From contig JABTUQ010000004.1 in NCBI GenBank assembly GCA_015075225.1, positions 310,001 to 374,000 of the forward strand: a DNA stretch of 64,000 nucleotides, read 5' to 3'. Under the pieces are notes generated by a model that ran no database searches, was not told the origin of the DNA, and saw only the letters and a list, made by a program, of their open reading frames with translations. The DNA comes from Burkholderiales bacterium (GTDB lineage Bacteria > Pseudomonadota > Gammaproteobacteria > Burkholderiales > Nitrosomonadaceae). Shown piece by piece: positions 7,950 through 16,502 of the stretch (position 1 is its first letter; every line of letters starts with the position of its first letter). The position numbers and the translations under genes were made by a program.

Positions 7950-10727
7950 TTAAGCTGCCAACCGATCGGTCAGCAGCAGGATTTCGTTGATTTCTGCCGG
8001 GCTGAACACGCCACGGATGCCTTGCGGGTGGATGACCGTGAAGGGGGCGTTGATCAGGTCTCTTCTCTCCACCTTTTCGCGCTCAATGATGAAGTTCTTC
8101 AACAGATTGAGGAACTCCATCTGGCGGCTGGACAAGGTGGTGTGGGCCCGAATGAACTGGTCGAATGCAGCGCTGACTTCGTCGGGGAAGCTCTGCGGGA
8201 CCGATGCCGAGGATGCCGGATGAACGGATGAAGCGTGCCTTGTGAGTTCTTGTAGGACCTGACGCAGCAGGTCTTCAGTGACGTGGCGTTCTTGACGCAG
8301 CAGTTCGGCCAGTTCGTTGGCCTCTTCGCTGCTCACGGCCTCGCCGTTCTTGATCTTTTGCAGCACCGGGTTGTGTGCGGTAAGTTCGGCAATCAGGTTT
8401 TCCACCATTTCGCGGTAGCGGGTGATGCTGACCGCCTCGTGCTGTGGGCCGAACTCCACCCATTCCTTTTTGTGCAGTTCATCGGCCAGATCGAGGTGGG
8501 TTTGTTCCTGGCGGGTGGATTGCTCGCGGAATTTCATCAGCGGGCCGATTTTGGCAACCAGTTCGTCGAAGGCGTCTTCATCCGCCTTGGCCCAGTAGTG
8601 GCTGGTTTGCGCGGCGCGGATCAGGGCCTCTTCCTGCTTGACGAAGCCGACCGAGAGTGGCAATTCGCCGATCTGCTCGACGATGCCTTCCTTGAGGGTG
8701 TCGGCCTGTTCCTTCTCCTCGCTCAAAACGGCCAGTGAATATTCCAGCAGATCGCGCTCGAAGCGCATGGCCTTGAAATCGATCTCGGACACGGTGCGGA
8801 ACAGCGGCTTGATTTCTGCGCGCAGGAATTCAAGGCGCTCGTGGCTGAGGCTGATCCAGAAGTTGTCATCGTCCAGCCGCGCCAGCGCGGCGGCGGCTTC
8901 CTTGATCACCACCGATTCTTTGGGTAGCGCCGCAATCTGCAGGCGGAGCTTGGCGATTCGCGCAGCGATGTCGGCATAGCCGCGTCCCTGGCCTTTCAAT
9001 CTTGTCGAGGCGCAGGCCCACCAGCCGCACGGTAGCGGCAACTGCGGTTTGGTTCTTGCCCTTCGGTTGAGCTTGAAGTATTCAAAGTTTATCCAGCAGT
9101 CGAGGATCAAACACATCTTTCTCAAGGCACCAGGGCTTGGGTTTATTGAGCCAGTAGGCGTGCCACGCCCGACCATCTGCCAGAACCTGGTGCAGATGAG
9201 TAGACCGGCTTGGCGAACAAGGTTGACGATTTCGCGCACGTCGATGCCGGTGTCGAGCATGTCCACGCTGATGGCGATGCGAGGCATGTCGTTGTTGGTG
9301 AATTGATCGAGCAGCCCACCTTTGCCGTAGACGCGCGGGTCATCCGACACCAGCACCTTTGCAAGCTCACCGTGGTACTGAGGGTAGAGCTTGTCGAAGA
9401 TTTCTTCCATGCGCCGGGCATGGGCCTTGGTGGCGCAAAAGAAGATGGTCTTGCCTGGCAGCACGCCGTTGGCGTCCTTGATGGCCTCCTCCATGAATTC
9501 GCGGACGATCAGGGTGTTGGTGCCCTTGTTGATCACCTGCTTTTCAAGCTGGGTGCCCTCGAAGTTGATGTCCTCAACTTCCTTGCCCTGAAGGATCAGC
9601 TTTTTCTGGTCTTCCAGCGAAATGGTGCGCTTGCTGATGCCTTCCATCTGAAACTTGGTCTGAATCTTCATGACCTGGAAGTTGCAGAGATACGGCGGCA
9701 CGTTGTTCACGGCTTCTTCGTAGGTGTAGGCAAACGTGGGAATGCCGTCTTCGCAATGGAAAAGCTGGAACGTGTTGTGGTCGATGATGTCGGTTGGCGT
9801 GGCCGTCAAACCCAGCGTGATGGCTTTGAAGTAGTCCAGCACTTCGCCAAAGGTGTTGTAGATGGACCGGTGGCTTTCATCGACGACGATGAAATCGAAG
9901 AAGTGCGGTGACAGGTGCTGCGCCTCGTCCCGGATGATGTTCAGCATCGTCGGGTAGGTGGCGACGTACACACGGCGGTCTGTGGCAATCAGCTTTTCGC
10001 CCACATTGGGCCAGCGCGGCTCATTGGGCATATGCTCCTTGAAAGCTGCCAGTGCTTGCTCGCGCAACGCGATGCGGTCCACGAGAAACAGCACTTTTTC
10101 TGCATGGCCAGCCCGCATCAAGGCATCGACCATGGCGATGCAGGTGCGGGTCTTGCCTGTGCCGGTGGCCATCACCAGCAGGAAATCGCGCTTCTTCTGT
10201 TCGATGCCTTCGAGCACCGAGCGTATCGCGCGGATCTGGTAATCACGTCCGGCAATCGAAGTGTTGATGAATTCCTGCGTCAGCGGCTTGCGATTGCGAC
10301 GGATGTAGGCGAAGCGTTCGAGATCGTCGCGGGTGGGAAAGCCAGCCACCTTGCGCGGCGGCGCGTTCTCCAGATCCCAGAAATAGAGCTCGTGGCCGTT
10401 GGTGTAGAAGCAGAATGGCAGCTCACAACCCAGCTGCTTCTGGATGTTGTAGCAGTATTGCTTGGCCTGCTCGCGGCCAATGGCGGCATCGCGGCTGGTC
10501 TTCTTGGCCTCGATCACTGCCAGGGGTTTGCGATCTTTGCCGAGCAGGACGTAGTCGCTGATCTGGTGGCCTTCGTAGGGCGTGCGCGGCTCGGCCACGC
10601 CCACTGGCAAGGCGGTGAGGATGTCGAATTCCTCGACAACCTGGGTGGGGTCTTTGACGTTCCAGCCCGACTGAGCAAGTTGTTGGTCAATCAACTCTGA
10701 CCGGGTTTGCGCTTCGGATTTGGTCAT
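7950..10727 (-). CDS. hsdR: Type I restriction subunit HsdR (system 1), locally scrambled
   Basis: Motor and nuclease subunit. The 925-residue frame opens with a nuclease domain (VLLGKDRKPLAVIEAKKTS, the D..ExK active site at ~residues 55-80). Helicase motifs follow: Walker A MATGTGKTRTC at ~185, DESHRS at ~280, and GLTATP at ~305. Between about residues 510 and 590 (bases ~8960-9200) the translation becomes unlike the family (GRGTPTGSINPSPGALRK and following) before returning to a normal C-terminal helical region, implying several indels that cancel. It starts the minus-strand operon 16 bp before hsdM. A TATCGCCC repeat cluster lies immediately upstream and may regulate it. Confidence 0.85.
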   Translation of the reverse strand: MTKSEAQTRSELIDQQLAQSGWNVKDPTQVVEEFDILTALPVGVAEPRTPYEGHQISDYVLLGKDRKPLAVIEAKKTSRDAAIGREQAKQYCYNIQKQLGCELPFCFYTNGHELYFWDLENAPPRKVAGFPTRDDLERFAYIRRNRKPLTQEFINTSIAGRDYQIRAIRSVLEGIEQKKRDFLLVMATGTGKTRTCIAMVDALMRAGHAEKVLFLVDRIALREQALAAFKEHMPNEPRWPNVGEKLIATDRRVYVATYPTMLNIIRDEAQHLSPHFFDFIVVDESHRSIYNTFGEVLDYFKAITLGLTATPTDIIDHNTFQLFHCEDGIPTFAYTYEEAVNNVPPYLCNFQVMKIQTKFQMEGISKRTISLEDQKKLILQGKEVEDINFEGTQLEKQVINKGTNTLIVREFMEEAIKDANGVLPGKTIFFCATKAHARRMEEIFDKLYPQYHGELAKVLVSDDPRVYGKGGLLDQFTNNDMPRIAISVDMLDTGIDVREIVNLVRQAGLLICTRFWQMVGRGTPTGSINPSPGALRKMCLILDCWINFEYFKLNRRARTKPQLPLPCGWWACASTRLKGQGRGYADIAARIAKLRLQIAALPKESVVIKEAAAALARLDDDNFWISLSHERLEFLRAEIKPLFRTVSEIDFKAMRFERDLLEYSLAVLSEEKEQADTLKEGIVEQIGELPLSVGFVKQEEALIRAAQTSHYWAKADEDAFDELVAKIGPLMKFREQSTRQEQTHLDLADELHKKEWVEFGPQHEAVSITRYREMVENLIAELTAHNPVLQKIKNGEAVSSEEANELAELLRQERHVTEDLLRQVLQELTRHASSVHPASSASVPQSFPDEVSAAFDQFIRAHTTLSSRQMEFLNLLKNFIIEREKVERRDLINAPFTVIHPQGIRGVFSPAEINEILLLTDRLAA

Positions 10728-10770
10728 GCGTTACCCTCCCCCAACTGTCTACCCAGAGCGCGTGGCACCG

Positions 10771-10900
10771 CTATCGACCACTCTCTATCGCCCGTGGTCG
10801 ATAGAACCCTTTGATTCATCGGGCCCGTGCCAGCGTATCGCCCATTTTCTATCGCCCGGCTATTGCCGATAAGGCGCAACTTGTCCGATAGCCCGCTCAT
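10771..10900. promoter_or_regulatory. TATCGCCC repeat cluster upstream of hsdR
   Basis: A perfect 11-bp inverted repeat, CTATCGACCAC (10771-10781) and GTGGTCGATAG (10794-10804), encloses a CTATCGCCC. Further copies of TATCGCCC lie at ~10836-10843 and 10850-10857, with related CGATAGCCC near 10892 on the other orientation. The cluster sits between the hsdR start (10727) and the end of a regulator gene (10897). Spaced repeats of this type are typical operators; the neighbouring AlbA-type regulator or the small HTH protein are candidate binders. Binding is inferred. Confidence 0.5.
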
Positions 10901-11853
10901 GACATCGCCCAGTAGCGCCGCCAGCGGTTGTTGCCCTCAAAGCGCACGGCGCCGCGCTCAATCAATTCTTCCAGTGCGCGCTTCACCTGCTTGGGGCGAA
11001 TTTCGCCGCCGATACGCTGGTGAATTTCGCTGATGGCGGATTGTGGATAGCGTTGCAAGTCTTCCAGCACCAGTGCCGCCAAGCGGTGCGATTCGATGCG
11101 CTTGAGGGTGGTCCCGCCGGTGAACTTCAGGCTGCGCAGCAGGACCGGATCAACGAAATAGCGCGTGGCCTGAGTACGTCCGGCGCTCCGCACCAAGTGC
11201 CAGCCGAGCAGTCGCTTGAGCCACGGCTGCAGGGCTTCGACGTTGGATAGCTCCAGGGTGTCGGCAAGTTCGCGGGCAGTGAGTGCGTCGTGTTGGGCCA
11301 GCAAACCCAGTGCGATGCGCTCCCGCTGGGTGAGTTGATAGGTTTGATCCGCCTTGGCGATGAAGTCGATGACTTCGGGCTTGAGGATGCGGCGGCGCAC
11401 GGTGACCTGCACGCGGTCGTGGGTTTCGATCAACTCCGGCGTCGGACGACCTTGCGAGAGCAGTACCTCGAAAATCTTGTCGAAGCCGCTGCCTTCGCGT
11501 TCCATCAGCTTCAGGTCGTGGAACAGGCGTGCCAGATGCTCGTTGCGGCGCACGGTGGTGTGCAGCACGTTCTGCGGCGTGACGCCAAGCGGCAGTGGGC
11601 CGGGGTTAACCATCTCCAACCGATCGGGATGCAGATTCAGAAAAATATCGCCACGCTGGGTATAGGGGCGATGGACCAGCGCGTTGACCAGCAGCAGACG
11701 ACCGCCGGTTGCATTGGCAAACGCAATGCAACCCTTGGCGATTTCGTTCCAGTCTGCCGTCTTGCCGGTCACTGCCCGCAAGGACTTCTGGTCGAGGAGT
11801 TGTCCTTCCAGGCTCACGCGATTCTTTCCCTCACTGGATTCATCTTTGTTCAC
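10897..11853 (-). CDS. AlbA_2-domain transcriptional regulator, internally deleted
   Basis: Resembles RecG-related AlbA_2/ATPase-C regulators often found beside type I restriction genes. The N-terminus has the AlbA_2 end (WNEIAKGCIAFANATGGRLLL at ~residues 25-45), then jumps directly to the ATPase-like block NALVHRPYTQRGDIF and LEMVNPGPLPLGVTP. In full-length relatives, to my knowledge, these are separated by well over 100 residues, so an in-frame internal deletion is likely. The C-terminal part has winged-helix segments (TAREL...NVEALQPWLKRLL). The GTG start at 11853 overlaps the upstream HTH gene by 14 bp and gives 318 residues. Function after the deletion is doubtful. Confidence 0.6.
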   Translation of the reverse strand: MNKDESSEGKNRVSLEGQLLDQKSLRAVTGKTADWNEIAKGCIAFANATGGRLLLVNALVHRPYTQRGDIFLNLHPDRLEMVNPGPLPLGVTPQNVLHTTVRRNEHLARLFHDLKLMEREGSGFDKIFEVLLSQGRPTPELIETHDRVQVTVRRRILKPEVIDFIAKADQTYQLTQRERIALGLLAQHDALTARELADTLELSNVEALQPWLKRLLGWHLVRSAGRTQATRYFVDPVLLRSLKFTGGTTLKRIESHRLAALVLEDLQRYPQSAISEIHQRIGGEIRPKQVKRALEELIERGAVRFEGNNRWRRYWAMS

Positions 11854-12061
11854 TCCCGTTCTCCGTGTCGTCATCGGCACCGCCAGCGCGCACCCATTCG
11901 TCAACCTCAGACAGCTGAAATTTCCACAGCCGCCCGATCTTGTGCGCGGGCAGTCCTTTGCGCTCCCGCCAGCGATACACGGTGTCTTTCACCACGCCCA
12001 GATGCCGGGCGACATCGATAGCAGTGACCCACGGTTCAGCGTTCATGGCATTGGCACTCAC
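11840..12061 (-). CDS. Small helix-turn-helix DNA-binding protein (excisionase/MerR-like)
   Basis: A 73-residue protein with a single HTH domain at residues ~10-60: VTAIDVARHLGVVKDTVYRWRERKGLPAHKIGRLWKF, the pattern of excisionase-family (AlpA/BldC-type) binders in which a recognition helix is followed by a basic wing. It overlaps the start of the AlbA-type regulator and is probably co-transcribed with it. It may regulate the operon or act on DNA of the island. Three in-frame ATGs occur near the start; 12061 is the first. Confidence 0.8.
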   Translation of the reverse strand: MSANAMNAEPWVTAIDVARHLGVVKDTVYRWRERKGLPAHKIGRLWKFQLSEVDEWVRAGGADDDTENGSEQR

Positions 12062-12252
12062 AGAGTCATCAAAGTCGTTTTAAATCGTCATCAGTCTACC
12101 AGACGGTCGCGGTGGCAGCCACCTCGAAATATCCATAATAAGTGGCGTTGCGATTGAGGTAATTGTTGGCCCCGTTACCCCGATAGCTTGGCTTCTTGAA
12201 CGTTCAGCGCGTAAATGGTGGCGTGTTCAATCAACCCGGAGCATGGCATGCT

Positions 12253-12456
12253 ATGACTACCCAGACAAACGCCCTCGATACCCACCTCCAACGCCTGCAG
12301 ATGATCCTCGACAAGATCGAGGCCCTCCACCAACTGGCCGACGACCATTTCGGCCACGACCCGGACGCCATCCACTGGGGCCACGTTGGCGACCTTGGCC
12401 GGGTGAATCAGGCACTGGATGATCTACTGGCGATCTTCGACGGCCAGACCAAGTGA
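12253..12456 (+). CDS. Small hypothetical protein upstream of DUF3489 gene
   Basis: A 67-residue acidic, helical protein (MTTQTNALDTHLQRLQMILDKI..., ending FDGQTK). Not recognised with certainty; similar small proteins sit beside DUF3489 genes on integrated elements. The ATG at 12253 is preferred over one further upstream because a GGAG sequence lies just before it and the helical core begins there. The next gene starts 11 bp after its stop, indicating an operon of two. No catalytic motif or membrane segment is visible. Confidence 0.6.
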   Translation: MTTQTNALDTHLQRLQMILDKIEALHQLADDHFGHDPDAIHWGHVGDLGRVNQALDDLLAIFDGQTK

Positions 12457-12467
12457 GGAAGGTTGCC

Positions 12468-12902
12468 ATGCAAACTCTGCCCAAGCTTTCGCCAGCGCAA
12501 AGCCTACTGCTGCACGGCGGCGCGCGGGCCAATGTGCTGACCGCGTTGCTGCAACGTGGCTGGATAGAGCCTGCCGACGGCGGCCACCTGCTGACCAACG
12601 CGGGCTACGCGGCCATTGGCCAACAAAGGCTTGTGCCGATGGATGAGGCCCAGCCGATGGATGCCGCTGACGATCTCCAGCTTCTGGAGGGCATCCCGGT
12701 GCGCCCCAGCACCAAACTCGCGGCGCTGCTGGTGGCGCTGCGCCGCCCGCAGGGCGCGACCAGCCTGCAACTGATGCTGGCGACCGGCTGGCAACCACAT
12801 ACTGTGCGCGGGATCTTTGCTGGGGCTTTCAAGAAGAAGCCGGGCCTGGTGCTGAGCTCCAGCAAGGATGGGCATGGTCAGCGCGTGTACCGTATGGCCT
12901 GA
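12468..12902 (+). CDS. DUF3489 domain protein
   Basis: A 144-residue protein. The C-terminal half (RPSTKLAALLVALRRPQG, TSLQLMLATGWQPHTVRG, KKKPGLVLSSSKDGHGQRVY) is the DUF3489 signature, a winged-helix-like domain common on mobile elements of proteobacteria. The N-terminus is also helical (LSPAQSLLLHGGARANVL). The start at 12468 follows GAGGAAGG at proper spacing; a GTG at 12453 is an alternative. It probably binds DNA and may work with the 67-residue upstream protein. No function is established. Confidence 0.8.
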   Translation: MQTLPKLSPAQSLLLHGGARANVLTALLQRGWIEPADGGHLLTNAGYAAIGQQRLVPMDEAQPMDAADDLQLLEGIPVRPSTKLAALLVALRRPQGATSLQLMLATGWQPHTVRGIFAGAFKKKPGLVLSSSKDGHGQRVYRMA

Positions 12903-12921
12903 CCACGAGCTCCCTGCCGCG

Positions 12922-14043
12922 TCAGGACCGTGGCACCAACTCGTAGCTGGTACTGCGGCCGCTGGCCTCGGATTTCTTCAACACATCGCGCGCCAGCAAT
13001 TCGGTGATGTCGCGCAGGGCGGTGTCCTGGGAGCACTTGGCGATCGCCACCCATTTGCTACTGGTCAGCTTGCCGTCAAAGCCATCAAGCAGTCTGTTGA
13101 TCAGTTTGATCTGACGTTCATTGAGCGGCATGCCGGCGCACTGCTGCCAGAATCGGGCTTTCGTCAGCACCGAAGCCAGCGTCTCTTCCGCACCCTGCAG
13201 GGCGCGCAGCAGGTAGGCCAGGAACCATTCCAGCCAGGCGGTGACATCCAGATCGCCTTTTTGGGTGGCTTCCAGACGGTCGTAATAGTCCTTGCGTTCG
13301 CGTTGAATCTGGGCCGACAGGCTGTAGTAACGCTGCGCCGATCTTTCTGCGCGTGCCAGAGCCATGTCACCCACGGCACGTGCCATTCGCCCATTGCCAT
13401 CTTCGAAGGGATGGATGGTCACAAACCACAAATGGGCCAGCCCCGCCTTGATCACCGGGTCATCGTGTTGGTCCACGTTGAACCACAGCAGGAAGTCGGC
13501 CATTTCGGCATCCAGCTGAGCAGCTGGTGGTGCCTCATAGTGAACCTTTTGGCGATGCACCGGGCCTGAGACCACTTGCATGGGGCCTTGCGCATCATCT
13601 CGCCAATCGCCCACGCGGATTTTGTTGAGCCCGCTATAGCCGGTTGGGAACAGGGCAGCGTGCCAGCCAAACAAGCGATCCGCCGTCAGCGGCTCACTGT
13701 GCCGCTGGGTGGCATCAAGCACCATGTCCACTACGCCATCGACATGCCGGTCAGCAGGTGCCAAGGCACCGATGTCGACGCCCAGACGACGGGCAATCGA
13801 AGATCGGACCGACTCGGGGTTGAGTTTTTCACCCTCGATTTCGCTGGTCTTGAGCACGTCCTCGGTCAGCACACGCAAGGTGGCCTGGTCGCGCAGATCC
13901 ATGCCCAGATCGTGCATGCGGCCCAGCAGGTATCCCTGCGCCAAGTGAACCTCGGCGAGCAAGGGTGCCAGCCGTTTGTGGTTGTAGACCCAGTGCGGCC
14001 AGTCGTTTTCTTGCCAGATGTAGTGCTTATCTTCGCTTTTCAT
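12922..14043 (-). CDS. Fic family protein (AMP-transferase type) 1
   Basis: Fic proteins transfer AMP or another nucleotide part to target proteins. This 373-residue member has the catalytic motif HPFEDGNGRMARAV at ~residues 210-223, with its histidine base. It also has an N-terminal auto-inhibitory motif, TSEIEGE, at ~residues 65-71 ([S/T]xxxE[G/N]), so it is a self-inhibited class II Fic. The N-terminal part looks like the DUF4172 domain and the C-terminus is a winged helix (SSKWVAIAKCSQDTALRDITELLARDVL). The ATG at 14043 abuts an inverted repeat, which suggests autoregulation. Confidence 0.9.
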   Translation of the reverse strand: MKSEDKHYIWQENDWPHWVYNHKRLAPLLAEVHLAQGYLLGRMHDLGMDLRDQATLRVLTEDVLKTSEIEGEKLNPESVRSSIARRLGVDIGALAPADRHVDGVVDMVLDATQRHSEPLTADRLFGWHAALFPTGYSGLNKIRVGDWRDDAQGPMQVVSGPVHRQKVHYEAPPAAQLDAEMADFLLWFNVDQHDDPVIKAGLAHLWFVTIHPFEDGNGRMARAVGDMALARAERSAQRYYSLSAQIQRERKDYYDRLEATQKGDLDVTAWLEWFLAYLLRALQGAEETLASVLTKARFWQQCAGMPLNERQIKLINRLLDGFDGKLTSSKWVAIAKCSQDTALRDITELLARDVLKKSEASGRSTSYELVPRS

Positions 14044-14125
14044 GCGGTGATTATGGCCGGCATTCACCGCAGGGTCAAGTTAATCTCCGCTAATAATGCG
14101 GCAAATATCCATGATATTCACCGCG
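14044..14125. promoter_or_regulatory. Inverted-repeat operator candidates upstream of fic 1
   Basis: Directly before the fic start codon GCGGTGATTA (14044-14053) faces CATTCACCGC (14061-14070). Similar half-sites recur as AATCTCCGC (14082-14090) and ATATTCACCGC (14114-14124). The consensus half-site is approximately ATTCACCGC. The placement between start codon and upstream region suggests repressor sites, perhaps for the winged-helix domain of Fic itself. This is inferred from the repeats alone. Confidence 0.45.
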
Positions 14126-14155
14126 ACCAGCGCCGTTTTAACCGCAGAGTCAGCC

Positions 14156-14577
14156 TCACGCCTCCTGCGATGCAGGAGCAAGTTGGCGTGACATTGCACA
14201 CTCCGCGAAGGTTTTTCCGCTGGCGGCCAATGTCGCTGCCTTACCCGTGTAATCCTGCCACCGTTTGACGATCACATCGACGTACTTGGGATCGAGTTCC
14301 ACCAACCGTGCGCGGCGTTGGGCTTTCTCGGCAGCAATCAGCGTCGTGCCGGAGCCGCCAAACAGATCCAGCACGATGTCTCATGTTTTGCTGCTGTTGC
14401 GGATGGCCCGCTCGACCAGTTCCACCGGCTTCATGGTCGGGTGCAGATCGTTTTTGACCGGCTTGTTGATGAACCAGACATCGCCCTGGTCACGGCCGCT
14501 GCACCAGAAGTGATCAACACCATCGCGCCAGCCATAAAGGATGGGTTCGTATTGGCGCTGGTAGTCGGCGCGGCCTA
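14156..14577 (-). pseudogene. DNA (N6-adenine/N4-cytosine) methyltransferase, C-terminal fragment cut by IS
   Basis: Only the last ~140 codons remain. The translation contains DLHPTMKPVELVERAIRNSS and, beyond an in-frame TGA at 14381-14383, DIVLDLFGGSGTTLIAAEKAQRRARLVELDPKYVDVIVKRW, the S-adenosylmethionine-binding motif I of beta-type methylases. The 5' end is removed at 14578 where the IS1182-like element starts. Both the truncation and the nonsense codon show that it is inactive. Complete relatives often carry a ParB-like domain before this part; nothing of it remains here. Confidence 0.85.
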
Positions 14578-14578
14578 G

Positions 14579-16044
14579 CAGCCTGTCGGACTTTACAGAT
14601 TAAGGGATAATATGTTTTTTCTGTTTGCGGGATATTGATATGAGTCGCTTTCGTCCGGTAGATCGTGGTACGACTGTTGCCACTCTCGCAGATGAATGGC
14701 TGCGGAGAATCATCTGGCGGTTTTATTGTTGAAGTGGTGGAAATCTTTCACAACGCAATGAACGAGACTATGCCGGGCGTGGCAGTGCAGCTATCATCGA
14801 TGCTGCTGGCACTGCTGGTTTACGGCTATGCAACGGTGTTTTCAAGCCGTAGATTGAGCGAGCTACTTACGATTCGCTGGCTTTCGTTTTGTGCGGCCAA
14901 CCAGCATCCTGACCATGACACGCTGGCAACCTTCGTCGGCGTTTTTTGAATAGATTTTCCGAACTGTTTGTGCAGGTATTGCAGGTTGCATGCGATGCAG
15001 CTGGCAGCTGGGAACAATCAGTCTGGATGGCAGCAAACACACGCCAATGCCTCAGGCGCCAGCGCCGTCTGGGCATATTGACAAGCTGGAACCGCAGCTG
15101 CGCCAGGAAGTGGCAATTGATGGTACAGGCAGAACAGGCGGATCGAGTGCTGTGCCGGATGGCATGGAGCTGCCGGAAGAAATCGCTGCGACGGGAACAC
15201 GTCTGCCGCCCTGGCAAGCCAGGCAAAGATTGAAGTGCGCGCAAAGAACGATGCGCAGGGAAGCTGGCTGACTATCAGGACAAACTGGTACGGCGGGAAG
15301 AAAAAGCCGGGATCAGTGGCAAAACCGGGTGGCAAACCACCCGCACCGCCACCGTCGGGCCGACAAACAAGACCAGATCAACCTAACAGACGAGGAATCG
15401 CGCATCATGCCCACCTCGGTGGAGGATTTGAACAGGCACAATGCCCAGGCGGCCGTTGATACAAACAGCATGCTAATCGTTGCACCGGCAGTCACCAGCC
15501 TGCAACGATCGGGAAAAGGTCAAACCGATGCTCAATCAACTGACACTTACCCGCCGCACTGGGGAAGATCGGACATTTACTGACCGATAACGGCTTTTAC
15601 AGCGCAGCCAATGCGGCTGCCCGTGAAACACACGACATTGAACCACTGATGGCAGTCGGACGCGAATCACACCACCCTATCTGTCGAACGTTTTGCAGCC
15701 ACCTGCCTTGCCGGACAATGCCAGTCCGGCACAACGCATAGCACACAAACTGAAAGCCAGGCAGGGGCGCAAACTGTACGCACTACGCAACAAACCGTCA
15801 GACCCGTGTTTGGCATCATCAAATCCGTATTAGATTCCGGCAATTCTCACTGCGTGGCCTGAATAAGGTCAAGGAGAGTGGACCCTGGTTTGCCTGGCGT
15901 GGAATTTGGAAACATGGCCTCATTGCGTCTTCAAATGGGAGGTTGAGCAAAAACAAGGAAAAACCGTCAAAATGCCGACCTTTGACACTTTTTCAGCAAA
16001 ATATCACTTTGTGTCGTTCAAACAAAATCAAGTCCGATAGGCTG
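14579..16044 (+). mobile_element. IS1182-like insertion sequence, decayed copy 1
   Basis: Ends are defined by CAGCCTGTCGGACTT on the left and its imperfect complement AAGTCCGATAGGCTG on the right. The left end is preceded by CTAG (14575-14578), but the right end is followed by CTGT, not CTAG, so the expected 4-bp duplication is not preserved. It is 1466 bp, similar throughout to the copy at 27176-28661, but each differs from the other by many single-base indels. It truncates the methyltransferase gene. Confidence 0.85.
14640..15985 (+). pseudogene. IS1182-family transposase, frameshifted (copy 1)
   Basis: It begins MSRFRPVDRGTTVATLADEW, the conserved N-terminus of IS1182 transposases (FRPVDR...DEWLPENHLARFIVEVV in the other copy), then loses frame repeatedly. 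Recognisable later pieces include NLTDEESRIMP (~15390-15415), NAQAAVDTNSMLIVA (~15440-15480), and LTDNGF-like sequence near 15580. Ten or so indels would be needed to restore one frame. It cannot code for an active transposase as read. Confidence 0.8.
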
Positions 16045-16464
16045 CTGTATGAAGGTGTTCTTGGCCCAGATGATGAAGGTGGATCATTTGCCACCCGCAC
16101 CGCTGCAGTAGTTAAGCAGGTTGGCCCATGGTCCAGACTCCGTTTGTCAAATCTATATCGACTTCTGACAAAGTGCAAATGACAGATGATTGCCTGAACG
16201 TGCCAGCCAAGGACGAGATCACCGATTGCTTACCAATGCCAAAAAACAACCGATTGATTAATCAACGCGCAACCCGTTGATTTACATGGGCCTATGGCAT
16301 GACTCCTGCGGACTTAGGGCGGTTTTTTGGCCGAGAAGAAAGGGAGAGAAATAGCTCGGAGAGAGCGCTATGTGGCCACAGATGGGTAGCCAGCCAAAAT
16401 GGCGAAGTCCGCAAGCCTACTCAGCGTTCCGCGCGTGTTCGCGGGAACTGGCGCGATCAGGCAG
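16045..16464. other. Non-coding spacer between IS copy 1 and the att-like region
   Basis: About 420 bp without a supported gene. Immediately after the IS an ATG starts a 21-codon open frame (MKVFLAQMMKVDHLPPAPLQ), probably a gene remnant. An AT-richer stretch with GATTGATTAATCAACGCG lies at ~16250-16268. No RNA gene was recognised. Confidence 0.4.
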
Positions 16465-16493
16465 AAAAACCCAGCCGAGAACGGTTGGGGTTT
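16465..16493 (-). terminator. Terminator-like hairpin next to att-like repeat
   Basis: A C-rich arm (CCCAGCCG) and its G-rich partner (CGGTTGGGG) with A-run and T-run flanks. On the minus strand it reads AAACCCCAACCG...CGGCTGGGTTTTTC. It lies just beyond the tmRNA-like 3' end at 16503-16528, where a terminator of an ssrA-type gene would be, and resembles the terminator block at 1621-1652. Confidence 0.6.
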
Positions 16494-16502
16494 CGTGATG
16501 GC

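Noticed and set aside
8444..10700. Long plus-strand open frames opposite hsdR
   Set aside because: They lack family similarity, have odd composition and lie wholly antisense to a clear hsdR.
10771..10900. CRISPR array
   Set aside because: Repeats are only 8-11 bp, of mixed orientation and uneven spacing, so operators are more likely. No CRISPR array was seen elsewhere.
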